A stretch of DNA of 64,000 nt from Urechis unicinctus (Eukaryota; Annelida; Polychaeta; Xenopneusta; Urechidae). The position numbers and the translations under genes are program-made. Of the stretch, positions 11,249 to 21,478 are shown in pieces; the stretch's first letter is position 1; each line of letters starts with the position of its first letter. Below the pieces are notes generated by a model. That model was not told the DNA's origin, searched no databases, and was given only the letters and a program-made list of their open reading frames with translations. Where the stretch lies: contig CM067357.1 in NCBI GenBank assembly GCA_034190875.2, positions 1,554,579 to 1,618,578 on the forward strand, given 5' to 3'.

Positions 11249-11920
11249 CTAAAATGTCATCACCTTGGAGGTGATAAACACTGAGTCATGATCAGAATAA
11301 TATACATCGTGGACATCAACATGGTTCTCTGCTTCTCGGTTGAAATAAATGTGGTCTAGTAATGTTCCATTGTCAGTTGTAGGCACTTCGACATATTGTT
11401 GGAAACCATGTCCATTCATCAGAGTTTTTAGCATTGAGGTGTTACCTCTCAGTAGGTCATCATTAAAATCCCCAAGCACAAACGTTGGCACTTGCAAAGG
11501 CATAAGGTGTAACAGTTTTTCCATCATGTGTATGAAATTGGTCATAGATTGCGAAGGTTTTCTATACACAGCAGCCACAATTATACGGGATTTGGAAGTT
11601 TGTAAGCAAACAACAGATGACTCTAATCCTGTAACTTTGATCTGATCTAGTGCTATTGGTTGCAGTCGTTTTGATACGCATATCATGATGCCATGCTGGC
11701 CATTATGATCAGTCTGGGATGGAATGTTTTCCCGGAAAGCAATGTAATCATGCTCTTGCAGGAAATCGTCTATGTCATGCTGAGGAGTGAGGTATGTTTC
11801 TGTGAAACACATTACATCGGTTTGGGACAGAATTTTCTTTTCTTCCAGGCATTTGAGGTCAACTTGTTTGTCAAAGAAATGTCTTATGTTCAGATGGCCG
11901 ACTGTCAACCATTCTGGGTA
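11249..11920 (-). CDS. EEP (AP-endonuclease-like) domain, copy 1 C-terminus
   Basis: A C-terminal endonuclease/exonuclease/phosphatase domain in frame with the helicase. Visible family residues are the Asn of HLNIRHF, the Glu of TETYL, the Tyr of VYRKP, the Asp and Asn of LGDFND, and the SDHD box near the end. These form the metal-binding and catalytic set of the AP-endonuclease fold. A nuclease behind the helicase is the mark of Helentrons and separates them from classic Helitrons, which lack it. No reverse transcriptase follows, so it is not a LINE. The protein ends shortly after SDHD (VMTF). Confidence 0.85.
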   Translation of the reverse strand, partial: YPEWLTVGHLNIRHFFDKQVDLKCLEEKKILSQTDVMCFTETYLTPQHDIDDFLQEHDYIAFRENIPSQTDHNGQHGIMICVSKRLQPIALDQIKVTGLESSVVCLQTSKSRIIVAAVYRKPSQSMTNFIHMMEKLLHLMPLQVPTFVLGDFNDDLLRGNTSMLKTLMNGHGFQQYVEVPTTDNGTLLDHIYFNREAENHVDVHDVYYSDHDSVFITSKVMTF

Positions 11921-13404
11921 ACTCAGAGCAATGAGACTTGGTGAATCAAACTGTGGTATGCACTTTGTTTGCATATCCTTCATCTCGTCGTCAATTTTTG
12001 CATTTGTTTTGATAGCTTTGGCATTGAAATCAGTGATATATAGACCTGACAGTTTCTTTACTCGACTGAATGCAACATAAGCTTGTCCTTTTCCGAATTT
12101 GGCTGCTTCCTTCATGCTGACAACAATTTGTTCAACAGTCATACCTTGACATTTGTGAATGGTAACAGCCCATGCCAGAGTGAGTGGAAACTGACGTCGA
12201 GCAACTTTTGCACCTTTTCGCTTGTTTTTTTCGTAGTGACCTTCAAGTCGAACAATGGGGACTGAATCTGGATATTGGCGTTTCCATTTGCTAACAGCAA
12301 TTGCTTTTTTGCCAACATTCTCATTGTCAAATCTAACCAATACAACCAACACTTTTTGTGAGTTGTCTGTGATTACTGCAGTGACTGTTCCTATGACACC
12401 ATTGACCAAACCATCTGATGTATCCACATTGTATACAACCATTACTTTAGCATCAATACATAGCTCTAGTATTGTGTGTAGTCCTCCAGTTTCAGTACGG
12501 GATTTGGATCCACCAAAGTTTTGCAAATCAATGAGTCCTGTGCTGTCTCCTTTATCATCAACTGCTTTGATAATGACACGATCCTCTTGTCTAGGAGCTA
12601 GAGCATTCAATCTCTCAGCATTCCAATTATCAACATCACGATTTAAGGCAAATACATGTAGGATGTCTTTGGGGTAATTTGCATCACCATGTCTGATCTC
12701 TTTCGACTGAAGCACTTTCAAGTCACTATCAGTACACTTGCCTGTTCGTAATCTACAGAGCAAATCTGCAAAGAAAGAGTCATCTTTCTGTCGCATGATT
12801 TCATCAAGTTCATGTAATTGAAAATCATCCTTCCACAGTGAACCATATAATCTTGCAACTGGGTTACCAACAGGGTCAAAAATGTGATTTTGTTTCACCG
12901 GAGCAAGTTGGTATAGGTCACCAGCTGCTAGAATACACACATTACCAAACAACGTGGTTTCATCCTTCACTCCTTTGATTTCATTTAGTCTCTTGTGTAT
13001 GCTTAATAGCATGTCTGATCCAACCATGGAAACTTCATCAATGACCATCAAGTGCAAATTTTCCATTTTCATGCGGAGAGAATTCAGTTTCTCACATGTG
13101 AGTGACTCACTAGAACCAAATCTTCCAGTTGTCAGCAATAATGCGGAATGAATAGTCAAGCCTCCTACATTGAATGCAGCTACGCCCGTGGGTGCTGTGA
13201 CAAGAGTCATCATATCAGTTGGATTCATCTGATTGCTCAAAGGTAGAATTCTCTTGGTGTCAGAACAAATCAGCTTTATGACATGACTTTTACCAACTCC
13301 ACCTGGACCACTTAAAAATACTCTGTATGGTTCAACACCTTTGCCCTGTTTCAATGATGTGACTGCTCTCTTACACCATTGTCTATGATAGAATACAATC
13401 TGCT
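11921..13404 (-). CDS. PIF1-type helicase domain, copy 1
   Basis: A superfamily 1B 5'-to-3' DNA helicase that would unwind the donor strand during rolling-circle transposition. Walker A is GPGGVGKS, motif II is VIDEVSM, motif III is GDLYQLAPV, motif V is TIHKCQGMTV and motif VI is YVAFSRV. All are intact here, whereas copy 2 is frameshifted between Walker A and motif II. The frame opens at the insertion near 13404 and runs 701 or more codons through the EEP domain. The first likely start is a non-ATG codon, so it is best seen as part of the longer polyprotein. Confidence 0.9.
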
Positions 13405-15680
13405 CTCTGCTTAGTATTCAGCTTTCGCACCATCTCTCTATATTCTGGAGGAGAAATTCTTTCTTTATCGACAACCGATTCATATCGAGCCACGATGTCT
13501 GAGGATGGTTTGCCACATGGGCGTTCAATAAGCTGAGCATTAGCATCAAGATCTTCTTGCTCTATGTCTGTTTCTAATTCAACACCTTTAGCACGGTCAT
13601 CTGAATCTTGTTGTTCGGTTTTTGGGGAGCTACGTTTGACCACATGTGAACTGGCGGACCATTGACTGAATGTTCATGAATAGCTTCATCAATCAATTCC
13701 ATGTTTTGGGTGAACTGTCTTTCTATTGCCATGCATTCATCTTTTCTAGCAATATAGTGTGTGCGGAAGTCGCCATAAGTGCCAAGCAAGTCACATTCTT
13801 CGTTTCGCCATGGTACAAATAGCATCAACTTGCTTCTGTAGAAGTTGCTTGAATCATCTGCTGAACGGTACTTCTTGAATCGTATAACAGCCTGACATTT
13901 ACGTCTGTGCATTTGACCCATTCCGTTTGCAAGCACAATGCGTTTTGGCAATTCAGGTCTTTCTTGTGCTATAGACTCATCATTTTCATCCAGTACAACT
14001 GGTACAGAATCATCCTGATCATATTCTCTTTCAACAAGTGAAACAGTGTAGGTGCTGGCAAATTCAGCAAGACACATTTGTTCAAGTTCCACTGGTCTAG
14101 CACCATATCTGATCACAATGTTCTTTTGAAAGATATCTTCATCACAATCCTCTTTGTTTTCCAGCTGATAATTTGGTTTCAAAACTGCACTACGTTCTGC
14201 CTTAGGATTTGTGTCTACAAAAATAACCCTTCGGCTCAATCGTCTCATGGGCATTGACAGGATTCTGTACGCTGCTTCTTGTGCACTCAACTCTCTGTTG
14301 TTTAGAAATGTGGCTGCCACGTATCTCAACATTTCCCTCACTTCTCTGTCTTTGTACTCATTTGCTGCTTGTTTCAACAACTGACCCATGCCATGTTCAC
14401 TCTTTGTGACATAAGAACAAATGTACATGATACATGCATATGCATCCACAATAAATTGTAAATCTATATTGGCCTGGAATGCTTGCAAGACAGTTGGATT
14501 AAAAGGAGAGGTGTTGATGTCACATGGTTGACGTTGTAACACAACGTGTGTTCCTTTTTCTGACACTTTCAAGGCTTTGATGTAGTCATCAGTGTTTATA
14601 TCGGCTTTCTCTAGCAATTCATCCAGAGAAATGTCTCCTTGTGTGTCTTTATCAGTCATCACTTTAGAGACCTTTTCAAGCACAGTTTCCGTTTCTTTGA
14701 TTTTCTCTGCATCTTCTGATTCTCTTGCGATGAGTGTTTGTGGGCTAGGAGGTTTCGGGTAATCAAATCTGCATTTCCCCCCTTTCTGCGACATGAAGCT
14801 GAGTGTTTGTGACTTTGGAGCTTAGAAACATAATCTATGCTTTCTATTTGGGCCTTTGACACTGAGATATGTTTATCAACAAACTCACAGATTTCTTCAT
14901 CAGAGTTTTCATCGAGTTTGGGAGCATTTTTGACCCACAATAAAGGTGTGTGCATGGGGTGAGCCACGGGCTTGAAACTCTATTCTGATAGCATAATCTA
15001 CAATTTCTCCAATTGGGTGTGCTTTTGATTTGAGAACATCTCTGAATAATACCTCCAGTCTATACTGAAAATGGCGTGCAGCTGTGACTGGGTTTGTTCG
15101 CAACCACATGCTTCTTTCCTCAAAAGATAGTTTTTTGACATCATCATCACTCAATATTTTCCCATATTGACGGGCTATGCTCTGTAGCAAGTCAGGCCAT
15201 TGCATATCTGCTGCAGAAACAGTGAAAAAACCATGTGGGAATTCCAAGTTGTCTAACCATTGCCAGAACATCATAATAAAGAGATTGAAAGTAGGCAGGC
15301 GATCCTCTCACATTCTTCAAAATTTGGTAAGCATGGTCAAATTTGATAAAATTTCCAATAGTATCAAATTTTTTCACATCACCAACTGTCAGTGGTTTTC
15401 CTTGATGCATAGTGCCTTGTGCTCTACGGAACACTACGTGGTTAATGATGCTTTGAACTTGTGCATTCTCTGTTGCGTATTGAGCACTGAGTAGATATTC
15501 AATTGATTTAGCAAACCTCCCATCACAATCCAAAAGTCTTTGGTTAAAGTATTTGCGAGGATGCAACTTGACCAAGCGTTCCGTAGACAGAGCATTTGAA
15601 CCATCAGGATATTTGTCAGGATTAGCTAGCTCTTCAAAATTTGGATCAGTAAGAAGAGGAATTGGTTTCCCGGACTCCGC
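13405..15680 (-). pseudogene. HUH Rep nuclease region, copy 1 (frame broken four times)
   Basis: The Rep catalytic region of the transposase. It would nick one DNA strand, stay joined to the 5' end through tyrosine, and start rolling-circle transfer. The RGSPHAH motif (HUH) lies at about 14948-14968, and the frameshift at 14942-14944 falls immediately after it. The tyrosine motif YICSYVTK lies near 14410-14440 in a long open segment (13624-14776). A cysteine pair before FDYPK follows the HUH motif. All pieces match copy 2 closely at protein level once frames are changed. As written the copy could not make Rep. Confidence 0.85.
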
Positions 15681-16582
15681 TGGAGCAACATTGATCACTT
15701 TGCATGTCATGTCAGGGTTTGTATTGATCATACTGGTCTCATAAGGTAGTCCACAGACACCTGCAGTGGCTTCAAAAGCATTGTCATCTTCAACAGTCTC
15801 TGCTTTTTCTTTCTCTGACTCATCACACTGCATAATTGCACTTTGCGTTGTAGAACCTGTGTTCAAGGTGATGTTTTGTACAATTACTGGATCAAGGGCA
15901 TCATAGTGATACTGTCCCTGCAGTGCTAGGTGGAATATGTGCTCACAGCTGTGCCTTGAACATACAGTCAAGATTTCGTCTGGCTCAGATCTATGTATTT
16001 CAACATGAAGAGAAAACATATCTGCCATAGCTTGCAATGCTATATGTTCACCCCATTGATTTCCACTTTCTAGATCATCAAGATATGTCAGCCATTGAAT
16101 TTCTTGTCTGTCTCTATGATCAGCCACATTGGCAATGACAATATCTACTTCTCTTGGTTGTTCTGTGTCTGCATTCTTGAGATTGTCAGTCTCAATTCTT
16201 GCACATACAAATTCTTTGTAATTCTCTGAATGGTTGGACATATACTTGGCTAATTGTTTTCTCAGTAATCCAGGTGTTGTTGTGAAAACACTCTTTGTAT
16301 CTAAATGATAACAGACAGATGTAAACAAGCAATTGCCATCTCTTGGTACATCATAAAGGGCAAATTCAGTTTGCTTAGAAGATGACGAGACATCATGCCT
16401 TCCTTCCCATTTAAAGTTGCATGAAGCTGCTTCAGTTTTGTCTGTTTCATTTGACACTTGTGTTTCGCAATCAGTTTCTTTCATAGCTAATTCAGTTTCC
16501 ATCTCTTCATTGACTAATCTCTCCCTGTCTCGCGCTTTAACTTTATACTCAGCCAACTCTAACTCTGCCTCATCAATTTCCA
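15231..16582 (-). CDS. OTU cysteine protease domain and linker, copy 1
   Basis: An OTU-type (deubiquitinase-like) domain. PRDGNCLF holds the Asp and nucleophile Cys, WGEHIALQAMAD is the usual middle motif, and GQYHYDAL near the end supplies the His. It lies between the N-terminal cysteine-rich domain and Rep, as in Helentrons that carry OTU. The frame is open between the frameshifts at 16583-16589 and 15225-15230. From about 15835 rightward this copy differs markedly from copy 2, most of all in the acidic linker before the OTU domain, while leftward it is almost identical. What the protease acts on is unknown; processing of the polyprotein or deubiquitination are guesses. Confidence 0.8.
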
Positions 16583-16589
16583 TTTTTTT

Positions 16590-17502
16590 CTGGGTTTTGT
16601 GTGACAGCCAATTCTGATTCAATCTCATCATTTGCTTCTCTGTTTGAGTTTTGTATCACATCATTTGAAACAGGTAATTCTGGTTCCATCTCAATACTTT
16701 CCATTATTTCAATGCGATGTGTTTCATGAGTTGACTCTGCCGGGTTTGATTCCAACTCATTACATTCCATTTTCTCAGAGTTTTGATTTGCGGGATTTGA
16801 CTCATGACCACTGTTATCATCTGAACGTGACTCAGTCATTGCTTGCCACAATTCTACATTGTCTTTGACAGAATCTTCTGACCAGGAATCATTGATGTGA
16901 ATATCACTATACAAGGCATTGTTAGCTTTAAGCCACCTCAGAGCTTCCATGACTTTTGAGGGTCTAACATACTCATACATGTAATGCGACTTGTACTTCA
17001 GTCTGCGTTTCAGTTTCAATGGAATCATTTGCATTTCAGAAGGCAATCGAGGAAATTGTTCGCAAACATCATCGACTTTTGATGGAACATTAACTGCTGG
17101 TCCATGAATTGCATGTTGTCTACCTCGAGGCAAGCCAACCATTTTCATGAATGGAATTCTCTTTGAGATCAATCTAACTTCCAATGTGTTGAGATCATTT
17201 AGTTCAACTGGAGGAGTGACCAAGTGAAGTTTGTTAGCTTTTGATTGCGCTGGCATCTTTCCACGCTTTATTGTTCTTTGGCAGGTTTCACAAATCCACT
17301 CTTTATTTCCAGCTGATACAATTCGATGAATCAGTATGCTTTTCAACAAAGCTTCAGGTGTTTTCTCGTATTTGTTCTCCTTAAATTCCACAACTGCCGA
17401 CTTGTACATCAGTCTATGACAACAGATGCAGACATAGTCACAAGTATTCTTTACAGTCCTATGATATTGCTCAACAACAGCTTGACATGTTGGTATGACT
17501 TG
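16590..17502 (-). CDS. Cysteine-rich DUF6570-like domain, copy 1
   Basis: An N-terminal domain common in Helitron proteins. Cysteines in CDYVCICCH and WICETCQRTIKRG suggest a zinc site. The conserved stretch with IPFMKMVGLPRGRQ and MYEYVRPSKV resembles DUF6570, named from memory of the family. It is in frame with the upstream repeat array. The frame ends at the T-run insertion at 16583-16589. The role is unknown; nucleic-acid binding is plausible. Confidence 0.65.
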
Positions 17503-17514
17503 TTTCTTATCATG

Positions 17515-18600
17515 TCTCCTGACTTGCATTGAATCTCTCTCTGTTTCTAATCGTTTGAGTCTTTTCTCAGGAGTTTCACTTGATCTCATACTTGCTGCGC
17601 TTGCTCTCATAGTTGAGAGTCTTGATTGTCTTTTATCATTAGATTCATTTGACCTCAGTTCAGACATGTGATTCTTCATAAATTCAAGTCTAGCTTGGGT
17701 CTGTTCAGTAGATTCATTTGACCTTATTTCGGCTATATGACTTTTCATAGATTCAAGTCTAGCTTGTGTCTGTTCAGTAGATTCATTTGACCTTATTTCG
17801 GCTATATGACTTTTCATAGATTCAAGTCTAGCTTGTGTCTGTTCAGTAGATTCATTTGACCTTATTTCGGCTATATGACTTTTCATAGATTCAAGTCTAG
17901 CTTGTGTCTGTTCAGTAGATTCATTTGACCTTATTTCGGCTATATGACTTTTCATAGATTCAAGTCTAGCTTGTGTCTGTTCAGTAGATTCATTTGACCT
18001 TATTTCGGCTATATGACTTTTCATAGATTCAAGTCTAGCTTGGGTCAGTTCAGTAGATTCATTTGACCTTATTTCAGCTATATGACTTTTCATAGATTCA
18101 AGTCTAGCTTGGGTCTGTTCAGTAGATTCATTTGACCTTATTTCGGCTATATGACTTTTCATAGATTCAAGTCTAGCTTGGGTCTGTTCAGTAGATTCAT
18201 TTGACCTTATTTCGGCTATATGACTTTTCATAGATTCAAGTCTAGCTTGTGTCTGTTCAGTAGATTCATTTGATCTTTGTTCAGCTATATGACTTTTCAT
18301 AGATTCAAGTCTAGCTTGGGTCTGTTCAGTAGATTCATTTGATCTTAGATCGGCTATATGGCTTCTCATAGATTCAAGTCTAGCTTGGGTCTGTTCAGAA
18401 GATTCATTTGACCTAAGTTTAGACTTATGACTTCTCTCAGTTTCAAGTCTAGCTTGAGTCTGTTCATGAGATTCATTTGACCTAAGTTTAGACTTATGAC
18501 TTCTCTGAGTTTCAAGTCTAGCTTGTGTCTGATCATAAGATTCATTTGACCTTAGTTCAGCTATTTTATTCTTCACAGATTCAAGCCTACTTTGTCTAGT
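17515..18600 (-). CDS. 23-residue repeat array (STPR-like), N-terminus of copy 1
   Basis: About 15 tandem units of 23 residues sit in one open frame. The unit contains RSNESTEQTQARLESM and SHIAE. The period and the pattern of arginine, NES, EQ and RL resemble the STPR (score-and-three) DNA-binding repeat first known from silkworm FMBP-1. At DNA level the 69-bp units between about 17710 and 18300 are nearly identical, so the array has been homogenised recently. The first units and the last two (ending SETPEKRL) are more diverged. The likely job is DNA binding by the transposase. The link to STPR is inference from the repeat pattern. Confidence 0.65.
17640..18600 (-). repeat. 69-bp coding minisatellite
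   Basis: AGATTCATTTG recurs 14 times at 69-base spacing between 17641 and 18538. Units in the middle differ by only one or two bases. Confidence 0.95.
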
Positions 18601-19259
18601 TAACTTGGCGAATCCCTTCGCCAAGTTATGGCGATCGGCCCGGTTTGTAAGTATGTTTGTTTGTATGTTTGTAAACAATTTTTGTTTCGCGATACAGGTC
18701 GCAATTTTTGAAATTTTCCAATTTTTTCTTCGCCCATCTCTAGGCGTCAATGATGCGCAGAACCGAGAGGTTTTGTTTTGACCTTGACCCAAAACTAAGG
18801 TCAGGGTCATTGAATAAGTGAAAAACTAGTACCTCGAATAACTCCGTTATTAATGGTCGGATCGTTACAAACTTTACACCATCGTGTAGCTCATTCAAAT
18901 TGCAAACTTTTTCTAAATACTTATACGGCGATCCAACCAATGGTTTTCCCGAGCGCCTAAGGTCGAAAAAACGTGGTATCGGTCCAAATGGCAACAAAAG
19001 TTTCATGAATATGTTGAGCGCCTATCAGATATCATTTGTTGTGATCCGCGATACAGGTCGCAATTTTGGAAATTTTCCAATTTGTTCTTCACCCATCGTT
19101 AGGGGGTAATGATGCCCAGAACCGAGAGGCTTTGTTGTGACCTTGACCTGAAACTAAGGTCAAGGTCATCGAATAAGTGAAAATCTAGTAACTCGAATAA
19201 CTCCGTTAATAATGGTCGGATTGTTAAAAACTTTACACCATCGTGTAGCTCATTCCAAT
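18601..19259. repeat. Repeat module with two tandem units of about 365 bp
   Basis: After the hairpin come a TATG/TTTG-rich stretch and the CGCGATACAGGTCGC segment. Two tandem units start near 18685 and 19045. An open frame runs out of the Helentron repeat array across the hairpin to 18810, which is a chance fusion. The second unit has a TGACCTTGACCT palindrome at 19138-19168. Confidence 0.75.
18602..18627 (+). repeat. AACTTGGC hairpin at the break of Helentron copy 1, loop TCCC
   Basis: The 11-bp stem pairs AACTTGGCGAA with TTCGCCAAGTT. It starts one base after the coding sequence of copy 1 ends, so this module end is the truncation point. Confidence 0.9.
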
Positions 19260-20016
19260 TGCAAACTTTTTCTAAATACATATACGGCGATCCAACCAAT
19301 GGTTTTCCCAAGCGTCTAAGGTCGGAAAAAAGTGGTATCGGTCCAAATGGCAACAAAAGTTTCCAGAATATTTTGAGCGCCTATAAAACCGTCAATACAT
19401 GTCCGATGGTAATAAAATTTGGTTCACATGTTCTCAGCGACATACCAAGACGTGTCCTAAAATATCATGAATGTCGATGACGTCACTTCCGGTCACGAAA
19501 GCATCAAAGTTTATAAAAAATGACACAAGTTCAATGCTCAATACGTCCGTACTTTAGAGTTCCATTTTCAAACAGTTTAGATATTCTGAAAGTGTAATGT
19601 AATTGTAAACTTTTTCTAAATATACTTAGTTGTAAATAATGCATTGTTAAAAAAATTGTAGCAGGTCGAAAATTTCTGGTAACCAAAATCTCTCAACGTT
19701 TTAATTTCGCAATAAATTCACTAATTATCGTCCGATCGTAACAAAATTACCAGTATCTAAAAGCTGACACAGTTACTAAACTTTGATAATTGACATACGC
19801 TATCAAAATATTCGTCGTTTTCAAAGCGCGTTGAGTTGAAAAAACAAATTTCACTCAGTCAATTTTCGTCAAATTTTCGATTGCTAATAAAATCGTAAAT
19901 ATCAGTTCTATAATGATAAAAATCTGCTCAGCTGTTGTCATCCACAGCACAAATCGTGTTCTATTGAAATTAGATGAAATAATTGTTGTGGCACGAAAAT
20001 TCGGAAAAAAAATTAT

Positions 20017-20085
20017 GTCCGTGTACGGGATTTGAACACGGCCTCTGGCATGGAAGTCTAAAACCGTACCGCTACGCCACGCGGC
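20017..20085 (-). repeat. tRNA-like segment with Pol III boxes
   Basis: The reverse strand has box A TGGCGTAGCGG (20069-20079) matching consensus exactly and box B GTGTTCAAATCC (20028-20039). Confidence 0.6.
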
Positions 20086-20331
20086 CTAGCACACTGCTCT
20101 GTATAGTCATATATATATAATAAGTATAACAGGTGCTAACAACAGCTAAACACTCAACATGATTGATAAATCCATAGTAATTTTGTTAATTATAGGTTGA
20201 TACGGATTTTTTATTGCTTAATGTTGTTTGGCTTCTGAATGAATGTTTAAGGTTGATAGTTTCACAAAGGTCACCGCTGCTGCCAGCTCGCTTTGCGTAA
20301 AGCCGGCAAGCAGCAATACGGACCAGTCCAA

Positions 20332-20859
20332 TGTCCGATTATTACGACATTTACGCAGCAACTATGGCACGCCGCGAAACTTTAATATATTATTAATTTC
20401 TTTTTGCCAGCTAAATCAATGTCAATCTATCATGAACCCGGAAAACAGTTTATGGAAGCCCACCCAATTCTAGCTGTGCACGCCGCCGGTATAAATTTAT
20501 ATTACCACCGTCCGCGGCTAACTCAATTCTTAACTTACCATGAGACTATTGTTAATATCGCGAAATTGTATTCGCCTAGTAATCTTGGCCAATCGCATTC
20601 ACTGCTTAATATATACGGGCATAATAATTTGATATTAAAACACCTTAAAATTCTGAAAGTGTAATGTAATTGTAAACTTCAGACCCGTTACTAGGAATTA
20701 ATGTAGGGATTATCTGAAATGAGCTAAGCAGATCTTCTAGCATACACTGCCATTCTGACCATGATTAAAGGATAAATTTGGCATATGAGCGAAAATACTG
20801 AGGCTGAGTGGGGGGTATTGTCCGATTCACCCGTCACCCTCTTGGATACGGACCTACAT
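20332..20859. repeat. Family B dispersed repeat, copy 1
   Basis: It begins TGTCCGATTATTACGAC and ends at GATACGGACCTACA. A near-identical copy is at 55794-56325 and a diverged one at 43037-43565. An 86-codon open frame (20404-20664) is only partly kept in the diverged copy, so I do not call it a gene. Confidence 0.7.
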
Positions 20860-21451
20860 AACCGTTGCTAATAAAAATTGGTTGACAATACTACAATTTT
20901 TTTAATTTCTTTATTCTTCAATCGATAGGCGGCAATGTTGCGCAGAACCGATAAGTTTTGTTTTGACCATGACCAAAAATAAGATAGTTGTCAACGAAAA
21001 AGTGAAAAACTAGTATCTCGAATAACTCCGCTAATAATGGTCGGATTGTTACAAATTTTACACCATTGTGTACCTCTATTGACATATGATGCCATCCAAC
21101 CCACGGTTTTCCCAGGCGTCTAAGGTCGAAAAATCGAGGGATCAGTCCAAATGGCAACAATAGTTTGATGAATATTTCGAAAGCGTATAAACAACCAATA
21201 AATGTCCTATAGTACTAAAAATTGGTTTACATGTTCTCCGAGACATACTAAGACGTATCCTTAAATATTGTGGATGTCGATGATGTCACTTCCGGTCATG
21301 ATAACCTTGCCTCAATCCTTGATATCACCCTAACGTATGGTGCGACTTTAAAAAGATTTATAGTTCCTTGTAGCATGATTTATTGGCCAATTGTTCATAT
21401 CAATTGTCATGATAAATTGTGCATATTTCGCCCCGTAGCCCGCACTCGATT

Positions 21452-21478
21452 AACTTGGCGTTGTCATAACGCCAAGTT
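21452..21478 (+). repeat. AACTTGGC hairpin, loop GTCAT
   Basis: The 11-bp stem pairs AACTTGGCGTT with AACGCCAAGTT; it is the mirror of 3814-3840. The base before it is the last one shared with the 19260-21449 duplication, so the module end is TTAACTTGGCG or TAACTTGGCG. Confidence 0.9.

Larger units (their letters stand above)
7871..18600 (-). mobile_element. Helentron copy 1 (5'-truncated, frameshifted)
   Basis: A rolling-circle transposon of the Helentron/Helitron2 class. The 3' non-coding region (7871-11248) precedes a Rep/helicase/EEP gene read leftward. The right limit is where the coding sequence stops matching copy 2 and an AACTTGGCG hairpin module starts (18601). The left limit is where homology with copy 2 begins, at AACACCCCGATATG. 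The flank before it, CTCTCGCGCTACA, also occurs without an insertion at 44007-44019. Confidence 0.8.
11249..18600 (-). pseudogene. Helentron Rep/helicase/EEP polyprotein, copy 1 (six frameshifts)
   Basis: Read leftward the gene carries, in order: a 23-residue repeat array, a cysteine-rich DUF6570-like domain, an OTU protease, HUH Rep, PIF1 helicase and an EEP nuclease. Compared with the open frame of copy 2, copy 1 has extra bases at six places. They are T7 instead of T6 (16583-16589), A6 instead of A5 (15225-15230), A3 instead of A2 (14942-14944), C6 instead of C4 (14777-14782), T5 instead of T3 (13619-13623) and one extra base at 13401-13410. I saw no nonsense substitution. The native start is lost at 18601. 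It could be a recent pseudogene or a good gene with assembly errors. Confidence 0.8.
19260..21449. repeat. 2.2-kb segment repeated directly at 54720-56927
   Basis: Colinear with 54720-56927 at an offset of about 35460-35470 and nearly identical. It contains the CRE/ETS-like site at 19478, a tRNA-like segment (20017-20085) and a family called B here (20332-20859). The end CACTCGA at 21449 continues with AAAATTT in the other copy, whereas here a hairpin module begins. Confidence 0.85.

Noticed and set aside
11249..11920. LINE retrotransposon, because of the EEP nuclease
   Set aside because: No reverse transcriptase follows; the domain is in frame behind a PIF1 helicase.
17640..18600. 69-bp repeats as a CRISPR array
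   Set aside because: There are no spacers, the units are contiguous and code for a 23-residue repeat in a eukaryotic transposon gene.
20017..20085. Functional tRNA genes
   Set aside because: A and B boxes are present, but I cannot fold a proper anticodon arm, and all copies sit in the same dispersed repeat.
20404..20664. An 86-codon protein in family B
   Set aside because: The near-identical copy at 55794 is part of the same recent duplication, and the older copy at 43037 does not keep the frame.
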